Source: Dietzia sp032248695
Lineage (GTDB): Bacteria > Actinomycetota > Actinomycetes > Mycobacteriales > Mycobacteriaceae
Reading direction: 5' to 3'
NCBI RefSeq assembly: GCF_032248695.1
Contig: NZ_JAVHXC010000002.1
Location: forward strand, 496,001-560,000
DNA: 64,000 nucleotides
Shown here: positions 34,290 to 43,825 of the stretch, piece by piece
Position numbering within the stretch: the first letter of the stretch is position 1
How the letters are laid out: each line of letters begins with the position of its first letter
Program-made: the position numbers and the translations under genes
Notes under the pieces: model-generated
Seen by the model: only the letters and a program-made list of their open reading frames with translations
Databases searched by the model: none
Told to the model about the DNA's origin: nothing

Positions 34290-35660
34290 ATGACGCCGCT
34301 TTACCCAAAGCATCTTATCCGAAGGACCCTCGGGGCTAAGAGACTTCAGATTGCCACTGCAGGTGCGGAGCTTTTCCTTCAGCCTATAGGCGACGCAGAA
34401 ATCGAGCATCGGCAGCTCGCGGAGTTTAATCGGGTCTGGCAATCGGCGACCCGGCTACCGTTTTACCGCGAATGGAAGCGGATACACTCTCTTCCAGACC
34501 GGGCGTCATCGTTAAATGATCTCAATACTTGGCCGGTGCTGACCAAACAGCAATTGCGCGAAATGCACGACTTGGTACTGGTTACGAAAGGTGCCGTCGG
34601 CACCTATAGGACTAGTGGCTCGACGGGCGAGCCGTATGACTTCCCGCGGGGGCCAAACGAGTTCGCTGACGGCTACATGTCTACCTGGGCGTCGCGAATT
34701 CCCAACGGGTTAGAGCCGTTCGACTCCTTCGTACTTGCCGCTAATACAATCTCTGGCTCTGGCGTCTCAGGATACGCCCAAGCAAAAGCGCGTCTCATCC
34801 GGGCGGCGAAGGACGTCTCTGGGAATTCATGGAAGGTGAACGGCTTCCTGCCGAATCCATCAGACGCCGATGCAGCTATTCGTGCTTTGAAGTTAGTTCG
34901 GCCGAAGTACGTCGTGGGCTACCCGTCAGCCATCGCATCAATTGCCAGGCGCGCAGCGGAAAGGGGTCAATCGTTCGCGCACCTAACCCATGTAATTCTC
35001 ACCAGTGAGTCAGTCTATGCATCGGACGTTCGGCTGATCGAAGAAGGATTGAGCGTCCGCGTTCTAATCGAATATGGCGCCATAGAGACGGGAGTTATCG
35101 CGGGCACATCTGCCGGCGCGAACGGGTGGCCGCTGTCGGTCCTCTGGTGGAGGACCTTGGTGCGGACAGATGCCGATAACGAGGCTATCGTCACTACGCT
35201 CAGCAACAGGCTGTTCCCCTTAATCAATTACGGTCTTGGTGACCGGCTATCGCCCACACGCCTAACTGAGGCGGGTTCCGTCGTGACGATCGGGCAGATC
35301 GAAGGTCGCTCTCGGGACGTCGTCACCGTTAACGGCCGAGACGGCGCGTTGCGCATCGTCTCGGCGCGGGAAATTTCATCACTGGTACGGGACTTACCCG
35401 GAGTTTATTCCGCACAGGTTGCGCAGCCCAGGGAAGGGCTGGCCGAACTACTCGTAGTTGCTCCGGAACTGCCAATTGACCGCGTCGTGCGGCTCATGTC
35501 GGACGCTCTCGGCCGCAACCGGCCTGAGTTCGCCCCTGGGTCGGTGCGTGCACGACTCGTTACTCGGCACATCGAGGGTGCTCGCGGAAAGCGAAGCCTC
35601 GTTGTTCCCGGTGGTAGCATTCCGTCTGACAGTCCCGTGTTCGACCTCATCCTTCTTTGA
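34290..35660 (+). CDS. PaaK/CapK-like adenylate-forming ligase
   Basis: A 456-residue adenylate-forming protein of the phenylacetate-CoA ligase (PaaK)/CapK group, which activates a carboxylate with ATP. TYRTSGSTGEPYDFP is the nucleotide-binding A3 motif, GYPSAIASIA and TSESVYASDVRLIEE are PaaK blocks, YGAIETGVIAGTS the A5-like core, and YGLGDRL with RSRDVVTVNG the hinge region. Many capsule loci have a CapK-type gene of unknown role. Next to it is a QueC-like PP-loop gene; the two may act in series on an acyl or amide substituent. Function in this locus is not known. Confidence 0.82.
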   Translation: MTPLYPKHLIRRTLGAKRLQIATAGAELFLQPIGDAEIEHRQLAEFNRVWQSATRLPFYREWKRIHSLPDRASSLNDLNTWPVLTKQQLREMHDLVLVTKGAVGTYRTSGSTGEPYDFPRGPNEFADGYMSTWASRIPNGLEPFDSFVLAANTISGSGVSGYAQAKARLIRAAKDVSGNSWKVNGFLPNPSDADAAIRALKLVRPKYVVGYPSAIASIARRAAERGQSFAHLTHVILTSESVYASDVRLIEEGLSVRVLIEYGAIETGVIAGTSAGANGWPLSVLWWRTLVRTDADNEAIVTTLSNRLFPLINYGLGDRLSPTRLTEAGSVVTIGQIEGRSRDVVTVNGRDGALRIVSAREISSLVRDLPGVYSAQVAQPREGLAELLVVAPELPIDRVVRLMSDALGRNRPEFAPGSVRARLVTRHIEGARGKRSLVVPGGSIPSDSPVFDLILL

Positions 35661-35836
35661 AGCGGTATCGAACCCCTCCCAACCACTGCCGCTACCGCCC
35701 ATGGTGCGGCTGTACGAAGCTAGGTGAGCGATCGCCGCGTTCCGGCCCAGTTAGGCAGCCATCGCCTGTGGAGAAGTTGGCTCTCTGAAGGTTGTAAAGT
35801 GCAGGAATGCCAAGTAGATAAGGTCTACACATCTAT

Positions 35837-36568
35837 ATGACTAGACACATTTTATGGACATCGGGCTGGGATTCAACTTTTTGCGTCGTTTCAGCGCTCC
35901 TCGACAGCGATGATCTCGTGCAACCGTGGTACGTCCTCGATTCCGATCGCAGATCATCGTCTATCGAGCTTAAGCGCATGGGCGAGCTGAGCGAGATGAT
36001 CGCCCGCGACTACCCGCATGCGGCCGAGCGCTTGCTTCCGGTGACGGTTGTTCGGGTCGGCGAGATACCGCGGGACCGGCTCGTCGAAGAACAGTACTTC
36101 GCACTTCACTCCGAGTATGGCATAGGTGGTCAATACGATTGGTTGGCGCGGTTAGCGAAATGGAAGAATTTAAAACTTGAGCTAAGCGTCCTGCATGGCG
36201 CGGGCGCTAGCGGAGCATTCTCAGAATACCTGAAGCCGGCAATGTCTGGACGCTACAAAATGGCGGCGCCGGAAGATTCGCCGCTCGAGCTATATGAGCG
36301 CTTCTTATTTCCGCTTTACGGCCGCTCAAAAATCGATATGGCAGACGAGGCGAGGCAGCGCGGCTTTGAAACGATCATGAATCACACCTGGTTTTGCTTC
36401 AACCCGATAAGTGGTCGTCCATGCGGTTATTGCACGCCTTGTAGGCAGGCGATCGAGGAGGGGCTTGGCTACCGCGTGCCGACCAGGACTAGGCGACGTC
36501 GCGTCCAAGCCTGGGCTTTTATGCTACCTACTCGCATTCGGGTTAAGCTACGGCAACTAAGCAGGTAG
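35837..36568 (+). CDS. QueC-like PP-loop ATPase
   Basis: A 243-residue PP-loop (ATP pyrophosphatase) protein. The loop reads LWTSGWDSTF at residues 6-15, a variant of SGGxDS. The C-terminal Cys187, Cys196, Cys199 and Cys202 are spaced Cx8CxxCxxC, the same zinc-binding pattern as in QueC (7-cyano-7-deazaguanine synthase). No other queuosine or deazaguanine genes are present. PP-loop enzymes adenylate a carboxylate, amide or carbonyl for attack by a nitrogen or sulfur. A role in making a nitrile, amide or thio group on the glycan is possible; the neighbouring PaaK-like ligase supports acyl chemistry. This is inference. Confidence 0.78.
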   Translation: MTRHILWTSGWDSTFCVVSALLDSDDLVQPWYVLDSDRRSSSIELKRMGELSEMIARDYPHAAERLLPVTVVRVGEIPRDRLVEEQYFALHSEYGIGGQYDWLARLAKWKNLKLELSVLHGAGASGAFSEYLKPAMSGRYKMAAPEDSPLELYERFLFPLYGRSKIDMADEARQRGFETIMNHTWFCFNPISGRPCGYCTPCRQAIEEGLGYRVPTRTRRRRVQAWAFMLPTRIRVKLRQLSR

Positions 36569-36629
36569 CATGCCGCAGTGCAAATCGTCTTGATCTATAC
36601 CATCTGCTTCCCTCCCGAACAGGCGTCCC

Positions 36630-37835
36630 GTGACTAGAGAGAGCGCGGCCGGCTTTGCCGATCAGGCTGCATCGAGCCTTGCTAATATCTTGGTAATTTT
36701 CGCCTGCGCACGCGTGATGGACGTTGCCTCCTTCGGCGAGGCCAGTGTCGCCTTCGCGATAGTTACGGCGATAATTATGGGTTGCCGCGGTTTCCTGGGC
36801 ACGTCACTGGCGGTACTCAGCGGCGATCATGATCGGGTTAAATCCGAACTAGACAGGGCATCCGGTGCCGCGCTGTTGCTCGGATTTTTTATCGGGCTGA
36901 TCTTGGTACTCTACGGGGCGTGGTCCGACTCGAGCATTTGGATCGTTTTTGGTCTGGGGTGCCCTTTTCTTGCTGCTCAGGATGTTATTCGTTATGGAGC
37001 CATCTCGCTTTCACGATCTACCTTAGCGCTGACTTCCGACTTAGTTCGCTTGGTTGTGTCGATTGTTTGCTTCGCGAGCACTTTCACCTCCCATCATCAG
37101 TTTCCGCCGGTCGCAATAGTCGGTAGTTGGCCCGCTGGCGCTGTATTGTCTGTCCTCGTAGTCTGCTTTGTCCTTAAAGTCCGTCCGTCGCCTAGGAGCT
37201 TTATTGTTTTGATGGCCGACCGACTGCGCGAGCGGCTGGGCTACGCCTTCGACACACTGATGATGTCAGTCACTTCGATCCTCTACATTGTTATTTTAAC
37301 GAGCCTGCTTGGCAATGAGGGAGTGGCTGGTTTACGTGGCGCAGGCACATTGCTCGGACCGCTCAATACTATGGTCGCAGGCTTGTCGCTCGTGATGGTA
37401 CCCCGCCTCGCACGGAGCAAAGCGAGCGTCAGCGCGATGATCCGAGAGGTCATCCCCCTCACTACGGCTATGTGTGTAGTGGCTGGGCTATGCGGATCGT
37501 TAGGCTTCTGGCTGCCCGAAAGTCTCGGCTCGGCACTGCTTGGTCCCACCTGGGTGGCGGCAGCAATCGTCCTTCCGATTATGGCTGTTGAGTATGCGCT
37601 AACTGCAATCAGGACGTCGCTTTCAACGATCCTGCGGGCCCGCCGAGCCGCTAGTCGGCTAGTAGTCGCTCGCATCGCTTCCACGGTAGGGATGCTGACT
37701 GTCGCCGCCGTCGGCCCGTTGTTTGGCGGGCCGGAGGCTGTAGCTTGGGGGATGGTGATGAATTCCGCCGTCGGAGTGACAATTGTGGCGGTCCTCTTGA
37801 CTTCACTGTCGAGGGGACAGCGGCCACTTAAGTGA
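36630..37835 (+). CDS. Wzx-like polysaccharide flippase
   Basis: A 401-residue membrane protein with about twelve predicted helices and no large soluble domain, as in MATE/MOP-type Wzx flippases. Hydrophobic runs are spaced along the whole length with short Arg/Ser loops, and LRGAGTLLGPLNTMVAG near the middle is a typical MOP helix motif. It would move the lipid-linked repeat unit to the outer face for Wzy polymerisation. GTG at 36630 is used. An inverted-repeat hairpin overlaps and follows the stop. Confidence 0.8.
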   Translation: MTRESAAGFADQAASSLANILVIFACARVMDVASFGEASVAFAIVTAIIMGCRGFLGTSLAVLSGDHDRVKSELDRASGAALLLGFFIGLILVLYGAWSDSSIWIVFGLGCPFLAAQDVIRYGAISLSRSTLALTSDLVRLVVSIVCFASTFTSHHQFPPVAIVGSWPAGAVLSVLVVCFVLKVRPSPRSFIVLMADRLRERLGYAFDTLMMSVTSILYIVILTSLLGNEGVAGLRGAGTLLGPLNTMVAGLSLVMVPRLARSKASVSAMIREVIPLTTAMCVVAGLCGSLGFWLPESLGSALLGPTWVAAAIVLPIMAVEYALTAIRTSLSTILRARRAASRLVVARIASTVGMLTVAAVGPLFGGPEAVAWGMVMNSAVGVTIVAVLLTSLSRGQRPLK

Positions 37836-37883
37836 GGTTCCTGCCGCCAGACGGTTAGCGGACCGGCAGGTCGGTGGAACCTC
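37834..37883 (+). terminator. nested inverted repeats after the flippase gene
   Basis: GAGGTTC (37834-37840) pairs with GAACCTC (37877-37883), and inside it CTGCCG (37841-37846) pairs with CGGCAG (37864-37869). It starts at the flippase stop codon, as expected for an operon end. No U-run follows. Confidence 0.5.
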
Positions 37884-38039
37884 GGCAGCAGGGGAGCCAG
37901 GCGTGTCGCTTTCTTTGCCCCGAATGCCCCGGCTTCTGTCCTGGTAGCCAACCTCAATGATCGGGACCCGCGTGGTGGGGAGCTTGGCGACGTAGCTTGG
38001 CTGCTCGGTCTCGGGCCTGGCGCTGTTCAATGGCGTCGT

Positions 38040-38407
38040 CGCCAGTGGTGCTTCGGAATTGCTACCCGGAGATCCTGTCCCGTTACGGGTGCGTGCGCTT
38101 GCCGTTCACCGAACCGGCCACCGACGCCCCGATCCCGCGACACAAGGCGCCGCCCGACCCGCTACGAGCACGCAGCTCCCGGCGATCTGGTGCACGTGCA
38201 TATCAAGAAGCTCGGAAGAATCCCCGACGGTGGCGGGCACAAGGCCCTCGGCAGGGCCAAGGGGCGCAAGAACCGCAGCGGGGTCGGGTACTAGTTCATC
38301 CACGGGCGCCGTCGACGACCACTCACGATTGGCCTACAGCGAACTGCTGGACGACGAATACAAAAAGAGACCTGCGCCCAATTCTGGAAGCGGGCAGGCG
38401 CGGAACC
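38040..38407 (+). pseudogene. IS481-family transposase relic
   Basis: Decayed transposase. Readable in frame pieces: SRYGCVRLPF (about 38079-38108), GDLVHVHIKKLGRIPDGGGH (about 38178-38237), then GRKNRSGVGY ended by TAG near 38293. AVDDHSRLAYSELL and KETCAQFWKRAGA appear in shifted frames up to 38407, showing at least two frameshifts. This order matches the N-terminal and central part of IS481 transposases. The sequence stops exactly at the left end of the IS3-family relic, so that element inserted into it. The C-terminal half is not found beyond that element. Confidence 0.75.
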
Positions 38408-39650
38408 TGACCCAGTTTCCCCGACTATCTCGGTGTGGCATCAGGTTCCAGTGGAAGTGTGCAGTGTTTCGTAGTCCTGCGGAGAGACTATCCCCAGGGC
38501 CGTACCTCGGTGGGTCTCATTGTGCCAACCCTCGATCCACTCGAGTACCGACAAGGCCAGTTCGGTGCGGGTGGCTCAGTCGCGGCGGTGGAGTGGTTCT
38601 CGCTGCACGGTGGACCAGAATGATTCAATAAGCGCATTGTCGACGCTGGACGCCACACGCCCCATCGAACACGAGCAGGGCCTGCCTGGCGCAGGCGGAG
38701 CCCGAAGATTCACGACGTGGAGGCGCTGCCGCTCTTCAAAGTGCACCACGGCCCCGTGTCGCTGCCAGCGGGCCATCTCCAGATTGTCCACCGAAAGTTC
38801 CGAGGGGACGTGGCCGGCGCTCGTCCACCCGATTACGCAGCGCGAGTAGGCATCGATCACCGTGGCGCAGTGCACCCTCCCATCCCGGGCGCGATGCTAG
38901 GTGTCATCGGTAAACCTGATGCGGTCCGGAGCATCTGCACGAAATTGTCATTGGACCAGATTGGGGAGCGTGGCAGGGCAGGGCTTCCACCCGCGGTGTT
39001 TGCGTCGGTGCCATACCCCGACCCGGCCGGCCGAGCGCATCAGCCGGGCCACCCGCTTACTCTCGACCCGGGTGCCCAGCCCCAGACCCAGCTCGGCGTG
39101 CACGCGGGCCCGCTACGTAGGTGCCTCGGGTCGCGTAGTGCACCCGGGCGATGGTCTCGGTCAGCTCCGCGTCCGCCCGGGACCGGACGGGCGGCGGCCG
39201 GCGGCCGATATCGCCACTCGTAGTAGCCCGACGTCGACACTTGCAGGGCCCGGCAGAACACCGCTAGAGGGAACCCATCGGCGGCGCGCTCGTAGACCAG
39301 CCGGAACCTACTCTGGAAGGACGTTCTCCCTAGCGATGCAGGCCGATACACGTTCTGGGGTTTTCTGTCTCTATCTCCAGCTCCCGGCTCTCGCGCTAAT
39401 ACTCCGCCAACTGGAGTTTGTCAGCTCTCGTCAGCCCCGCCTCTCGGCCCAAGCCCACCTCATCTACGGACTTCCACCGCCGCGGACACGACTCGCTGAT
39501 ACCCAGGTTCCGGGCGACTCGGGCAATCAGTTCACCTGAGCGACTAGATCAAGAACTCGACGCCGGAACACCGTCGGCTTCGCTGCAGTCATCACAGACT
39601 TGTTCCCTTGGATGATCATCACCCGCGTTAGTGTCCGGAAAAGCGGGTCA
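38408..39650 (-). mobile_element. IS3-family insertion-sequence relic
   Basis: A 1243-bp element delimited by imperfect inverted ends: TGACCCAGTTTCCCCGAC at 38408 and, complementary, TGACCCGCTTTTCCGGAC ending at 39650. On the minus strand an orfA relic (about 39345-39630) shows RVLDLVAQ and ARVARNLGISESCPRRW with a frameshift and a TAG. The orfB relic shows FRLVYERAADGFPLAVFCRA (about 39230-39310) and CATVIDAYSRCVIGW with DNALIESFWSTVQREPL (about 38576-38870). Frameshifts separate these pieces. No target-site duplication is seen. The copy is inactive and older than the intact-ended IS3 element at 48243. Confidence 0.78.
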
Positions 39651-40126
39651 GGCTCCCAAGGCGCCTCACCCGCCACCTGCGTGGCAAACCTACGTGGACC
39701 GAACAATTGTGGCTGAAGTAACCGTCGTCGACGACATAAGGATTATGCCCATAGGTCAAACTGCCTCAAGGACCTTTTACCGCCCAGATAATGCCACCTA
39801 CGAGGGTCGGAGCCAGCCAGTCGTCGATAGCCTGCGTCCCCTCCGGTTACCCAGGACCTTGGCTAACGCCGCAGTGGACGGACTCCAAACGCTCGCGCTA
39901 GGTTCGGCTGCACATACTGGCGCCACACCATCAACTAATACCCGGAGTTCGAACAATGACCCTGGGGCCAACACCGGTGTCGCGTCCGTGTCAGTCGCCG
40001 AGTTGAAACAAAACACCGAGAAACGGTTGTCGAATGGACGGGAGTCAGGTGTTCGCCACCAACCCATTTTTTTAACCAGATACCAACGTTGAACCTTAAC
40101 TCGCCGTCATCTACCGTCTTCTGTAA
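39651..40126. other. intergenic stretch without supported gene
   Basis: Frames occur but show no family match and no convincing start signal. This region lies between the IS relic and the 3' end of the acyltransferase gene, so it probably holds remnants of a lost segment or of the inserted elements. Confidence 0.5.
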
Positions 40127-42241
40127 CTAGCCAGCTCCCGTTACCACAGGGACTAGTTGCCGTTCGAGTTCATCCACTAGAGAAAGCGCATACTGGAGCG
40201 ATAGGTGATTCGAGTCGCGCCATACAAGAGTATTACCAATTACCGGCGGACAAGTACTCCCCGGACAGATCCAGTCGGTCAAGTCGATCACTGGAACGCC
40301 GGTTTGAGACGCGACCTGCGGTTGCACTGAATCTCGGCGCGAGAGTACCTCACTTTTCTCAAGCACGCACCGACGCAGACTCTCGACGTTCGCTTCCACG
40401 CATTCAGCGACGTTCACGCCCGGATAAGGAGTATCGCGGATAAGCGCAACCGATACGCCAGCATCGCGGATTCGGTCAATAGTTCGGATCTCCCCTGCCT
40501 CAAAAGAGGCCAAACCCTCCGCTGCGAACTGCTTATAATTGCTATGGCTTAACAAGAGGACGTCCGGAGCATCTACCCCGGTGAGCCATTCCATCGCTGA
40601 TTCGTACCATTCGCGGCAGGAGACATAGTCGGCCCCCTCCGCCGTCGTGAGCTCCGCGTCGACTAGCGGGCACGCACCCTTAGTTGCCGCCCGAACGCCC
40701 CATCCATTCCGCTTTGCAACGGCAATAGCGGGAGCTACCCACTGGCCCGCATGCGAATCCCCCATAATGGCAACTGTCGTGTTGGCGCCCGGGACTCCAA
40801 GCTCGCATACGCGGAACTCGGAACTATCAAGATTTGAGTGACATCTACGATGCGGCTGGACCACTCGATTCGCCACCGCCGGAGCGGGATTGATGTGCTC
40901 CACTTGATCTACAGGCATCGCGTTAGGCGACGAGTTTGGATCATCACCCAACGTTTGGGCACCGACGGGCTTATCATCGCGCCCGTCCGCGATGCCTGCG
41001 GCCGCCCCTATCGCGGAAGCCGCGTACGGTTCCGGGTGGCGCGCAGTTAACGCAAGAATCATCGACGTAGCCACTACTAGCGAAGTAATCAACAATCCAA
41101 GAAAATAGACATTGCCGAGGCTAACGTTGGTCCACTGAGCGCGACGTAGGGGGTTCTCAACGAACCTAAGCGACAACCATGCTGGCAAGATCGACAGCGC
41201 CGCCAAGGCAACGCCCTCCGGCACGGTCGCTGCCCTGGTCCCGTCTGTAATAAGTTGACTCCCTATGACAATCACGGGCCAGTGCCACAGGTACCACGAG
41301 TACGAAATGCTACCCAACCAGACTAGAGCTTTTCGAGACAACAGCGGAGCCGGTCCGAGGCTACCGGCTTGCGGCGAGAACGCGATCAATAGCGCTGCGC
41401 CGACTGTCGGCGCTAGTGCTATCCACCCTGGAAAACTCATCTCGGTGGTATAAACCACCCCAGACGCGAGAATCGCGGCAAGCCCGAGCCATGCAAAAAT
41501 CGCGGAAACAAGCCGGCCGATTCGAGCCACGCCAACAAGAGAGACCGCAACAACACCACCTAGGCCTAGTTCCCAAATCCGAGTGGCTGTCACGAAGTAC
41601 GCCCTCGCAGGGTCGATTTCCGTCATGTAAATAGACCACGCCAGTGAAGCCGCTACCGAGACCGAAAGGGCCAGCAGCAGAGCCTTATGGGCCGAGATGT
41701 AACGACGGACGACCAAGTATCCAAGAGCGGCGACAATAATCGGCCAAAATATGTAGAATTGTTCCTCTACCGACAACGACCAAAAGTGCTGCACAGGGCT
41801 CGCGCTATCCGTCTGCGCTAAGTAATCAACTGAGGTCTCCGAGAATCGCCAATTGACAACATATAGGCCGGCGAACAGCGCGTCGAGAGCTATCGCGCCC
41901 AAGCGCGAGGCAGGCAGGAATAAGTAAGATGCAAGCAAGATGACGACGAGCGCAAGGCCGCTGGCCGGCAAAAGACGCTTGATCCGGCGAGCGTAAAAAT
42001 CGAGTAAGTTAATCTTGCCGTTGTCACGCAGACCGCGATACAGCATGGCGGTCATAAGGAAGCCCGATATAACGAAGAAGACATCGACCCCGATGAAACC
42101 GCCGCCCAAGAATGGGACGCCAGCGTGCCAGAGTACAACGAAAAGAACCGCTATCGCGCGCATCCCCTCGATGTCCTCGCGGAAACGCGACGCGGCTTCC
42201 GAGCGCCGCGGGCTAGCTACCAAAGTTGCCGTCTGGGTCAT
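40127..42241 (-). CDS. O-acyltransferase, OafA/YrhL-SGNH fusion
   Basis: A 704-residue protein with an acyltransferase-3 membrane domain (about 1-400) and a periplasmic SGNH domain (about 470-700). Visible are DIEGMRAIAVLFVVLWHAG with the acyltransferase-3 His, GFIGVDVFFVISGF, the FWSLSVEEQFYIFWP motif and ten or so membrane helices. In the C-terminal domain, IMGDSHAGQW carries the SGNH nucleophile and DSNHLSL the Asp-His pair. It would O-acetylate the exported glycan. ATG at 42241 is preferred because AAAGGTG lies upstream; GTG at 42289, directly after the upstream stop, is an alternative. Confidence 0.88.
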   Translation of the reverse strand: MTQTATLVASPRRSEAASRFREDIEGMRAIAVLFVVLWHAGVPFLGGGFIGVDVFFVISGFLMTAMLYRGLRDNGKINLLDFYARRIKRLLPASGLALVVILLASYLFLPASRLGAIALDALFAGLYVVNWRFSETSVDYLAQTDSASPVQHFWSLSVEEQFYIFWPIIVAALGYLVVRRYISAHKALLLALSVSVAASLAWSIYMTEIDPARAYFVTATRIWELGLGGVVAVSLVGVARIGRLVSAIFAWLGLAAILASGVVYTTEMSFPGWIALAPTVGAALLIAFSPQAGSLGPAPLLSRKALVWLGSISYSWYLWHWPVIVIGSQLITDGTRAATVPEGVALAALSILPAWLSLRFVENPLRRAQWTNVSLGNVYFLGLLITSLVVATSMILALTARHPEPYAASAIGAAAGIADGRDDKPVGAQTLGDDPNSSPNAMPVDQVEHINPAPAVANRVVQPHRRCHSNLDSSEFRVCELGVPGANTTVAIMGDSHAGQWVAPAIAVAKRNGWGVRAATKGACPLVDAELTTAEGADYVSCREWYESAMEWLTGVDAPDVLLLSHSNYKQFAAEGLASFEAGEIRTIDRIRDAGVSVALIRDTPYPGVNVAECVEANVESLRRCVLEKSEVLSRRDSVQPQVASQTGVPVIDLTDWICPGSTCPPVIGNTLVWRDSNHLSLQYALSLVDELERQLVPVVTGAG

Positions 42242-42289
42242 GAATACACCTTTAGATAAACCGTCGTCTTCAGTTTCGCTGAGTGACAC

Positions 42290-43717
42290 CTAATGGTGTC
42301 GAAAAGCCAGGTCACGGGAGCCTTGCCCCGACAGTCCAGGGCCAACCCTCCGCACATCAGCGGCAGGAAGACGGATCCCAACCGTCAACAATATGATCGC
42401 GAGCAGAATTAGAACACGCACACCGGCTCGCGACACGTATGTGAACGTCCCGCTCCAGACTAGGTCAGCAACGCCGCTCGCGAGCACGATGCCCAATGCG
42501 TAAGCTGCGACCGGCGGTGCAGAGCTTTCGAGGATAATGAGCAATCTGTCCGCCAACACCAGGAAACACCCAATTACTATCGGGGCGAGAACGATTCCCA
42601 CCCATCCGAAAGAATAAAGCGCCTCTCCATAGACAGACCCAGCATCGGATTGCCCATACCTGACCAGATGCGGAGTGAAAATTTCAGCGAGTTCTGCACC
42701 AAACCCGACCGGCTTATCGGACCAGTACTGCCTTGGTATCCAGATCACAGCCGTGGCGAAAAGCGTCCCAAAACCCACATGGTCGAGCGAGCCCGCCAGG
42801 TCGAGTTCGAGTAACTGTGAAAAACGTACAAACGGGGCGAGTATGGAAGCGATACCGCTACCCTCAGCGTTTTCGTAGCCCTGCACGTTGATGGCAAAGG
42901 AAGTTCGCCATGTCACCATGTAAGTGAGCACCGGGACAGCAACAATTAAAATGGATGCCTTTACACGCCGGTCAGCCCAGCGGACGGAGAAACACATTGC
43001 AACCGCTAACCCCAATGTCCCGAGGATTAGCCGTCCAAGACCAGCAAACAAAAACTCGGTGTACAGCAGAAATAGCAATGCGCAGAGCGGAAGCGTCAAT
43101 AGGGCGGGCAACGTCGACCGAGCCGCGCATACGGCGAAGAGAACCAGCAACGCGAAGGCAGCCGAGCGTTCGAGCCCGGGAACTCGCAAGCCAATCGCGA
43201 TTAGAACATAGAGGGTAAGATTCAAAGCGAGAAGCAGCCAAGCGGCTGAACTCATCCGTTGGCAGCGCCTCGCCTCATAGGCATCTAAGCCACGGCCTAG
43301 CCCAAGGGGTACCAAAAACTGAAAGATGGCTATCTGGCTCGCCAAACAAGCGCTTGACGCCAGAAGGAAGAACTCGAACGCGCTTTCAGACCCGTCAAAA
43401 TATGTATAGACAGCGGGAAAATGAAGGAACAAACCGGTCGCGAACGCGAATATCGCGGATGCTCCGATACGGTTGTGGCCTTCTCGCCAGAAGTGGATAC
43501 ATGAGTGCGCTAAGCCCGCGCAGCCGACGAGGAATAACCCGTACTGCGGGCGCGATGTCGAGCCGACGAAGTTGGCACCAACCAGCACCGCCAGCCAGAA
43601 GAAAGCCTCGCCGTACCGCGCGGGGGCCGTCATTGTCGGCTTCTTCACCGCGGGCCTGACATGCGCTATCATCTGAACCCCACTGTCGATACCATTTAAC
43701 TTACGGTGCGTGTGCAA
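42290..43717 (-). CDS. Wzy-like polysaccharide polymerase
   Basis: About 475 residues with roughly ten to twelve hydrophobic helices and a larger polar loop near the C-terminal third containing FGAELAEIFTPHLVRYGQSD (shortened core: FTPHLVRYGQSDAGSVYGE). Such a membrane protein without enzymatic motifs in a Wzx/Wzy locus is usually the O-antigen-type polymerase. It directly precedes the acyltransferase gene. ATG at 43672 or GTG/ATG at 43717 may be the start. Wzy proteins are too variable for a firm match, so topology and context carry the call. Confidence 0.68.
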   Translation of the reverse strand: MHTHRKLNGIDSGVQMIAHVRPAVKKPTMTAPARYGEAFFWLAVLVGANFVGSTSRPQYGLFLVGCAGLAHSCIHFWREGHNRIGASAIFAFATGLFLHFPAVYTYFDGSESAFEFFLLASSACLASQIAIFQFLVPLGLGRGLDAYEARRCQRMSSAAWLLLALNLTLYVLIAIGLRVPGLERSAAFALLVLFAVCAARSTLPALLTLPLCALLFLLYTEFLFAGLGRLILGTLGLAVAMCFSVRWADRRVKASILIVAVPVLTYMVTWRTSFAINVQGYENAEGSGIASILAPFVRFSQLLELDLAGSLDHVGFGTLFATAVIWIPRQYWSDKPVGFGAELAEIFTPHLVRYGQSDAGSVYGEALYSFGWVGIVLAPIVIGCFLVLADRLLIILESSAPPVAAYALGIVLASGVADLVWSGTFTYVSRAGVRVLILLAIILLTVGIRLPAADVRRVGPGLSGQGSRDLAFRHH

Positions 43718-43825
43718 TATTCCATTTGAAGCCTCCGTTCAGAAGCCAGCTTCCTGTCTTCTGCGAGTGAGCCCCCCCCTCTTATCTAAGGCCTAGCCCC
43801 TCGACTCGGATCCCCGATACCCGGG

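Noticed and set aside
35837..36568. Queuosine or deazaguanine DNA-modification gene cluster
   Set aside because: Only the QueC-like protein is present; no QueD/E/F, GTP cyclohydrolase or Dpd-type genes are nearby.
39631..40092. A 153-residue plus-strand frame after the IS relic
   Set aside because: No family pattern, no RBS, and composition like non-coding DNA; it lies in debris beside inactivated insertion sequences.
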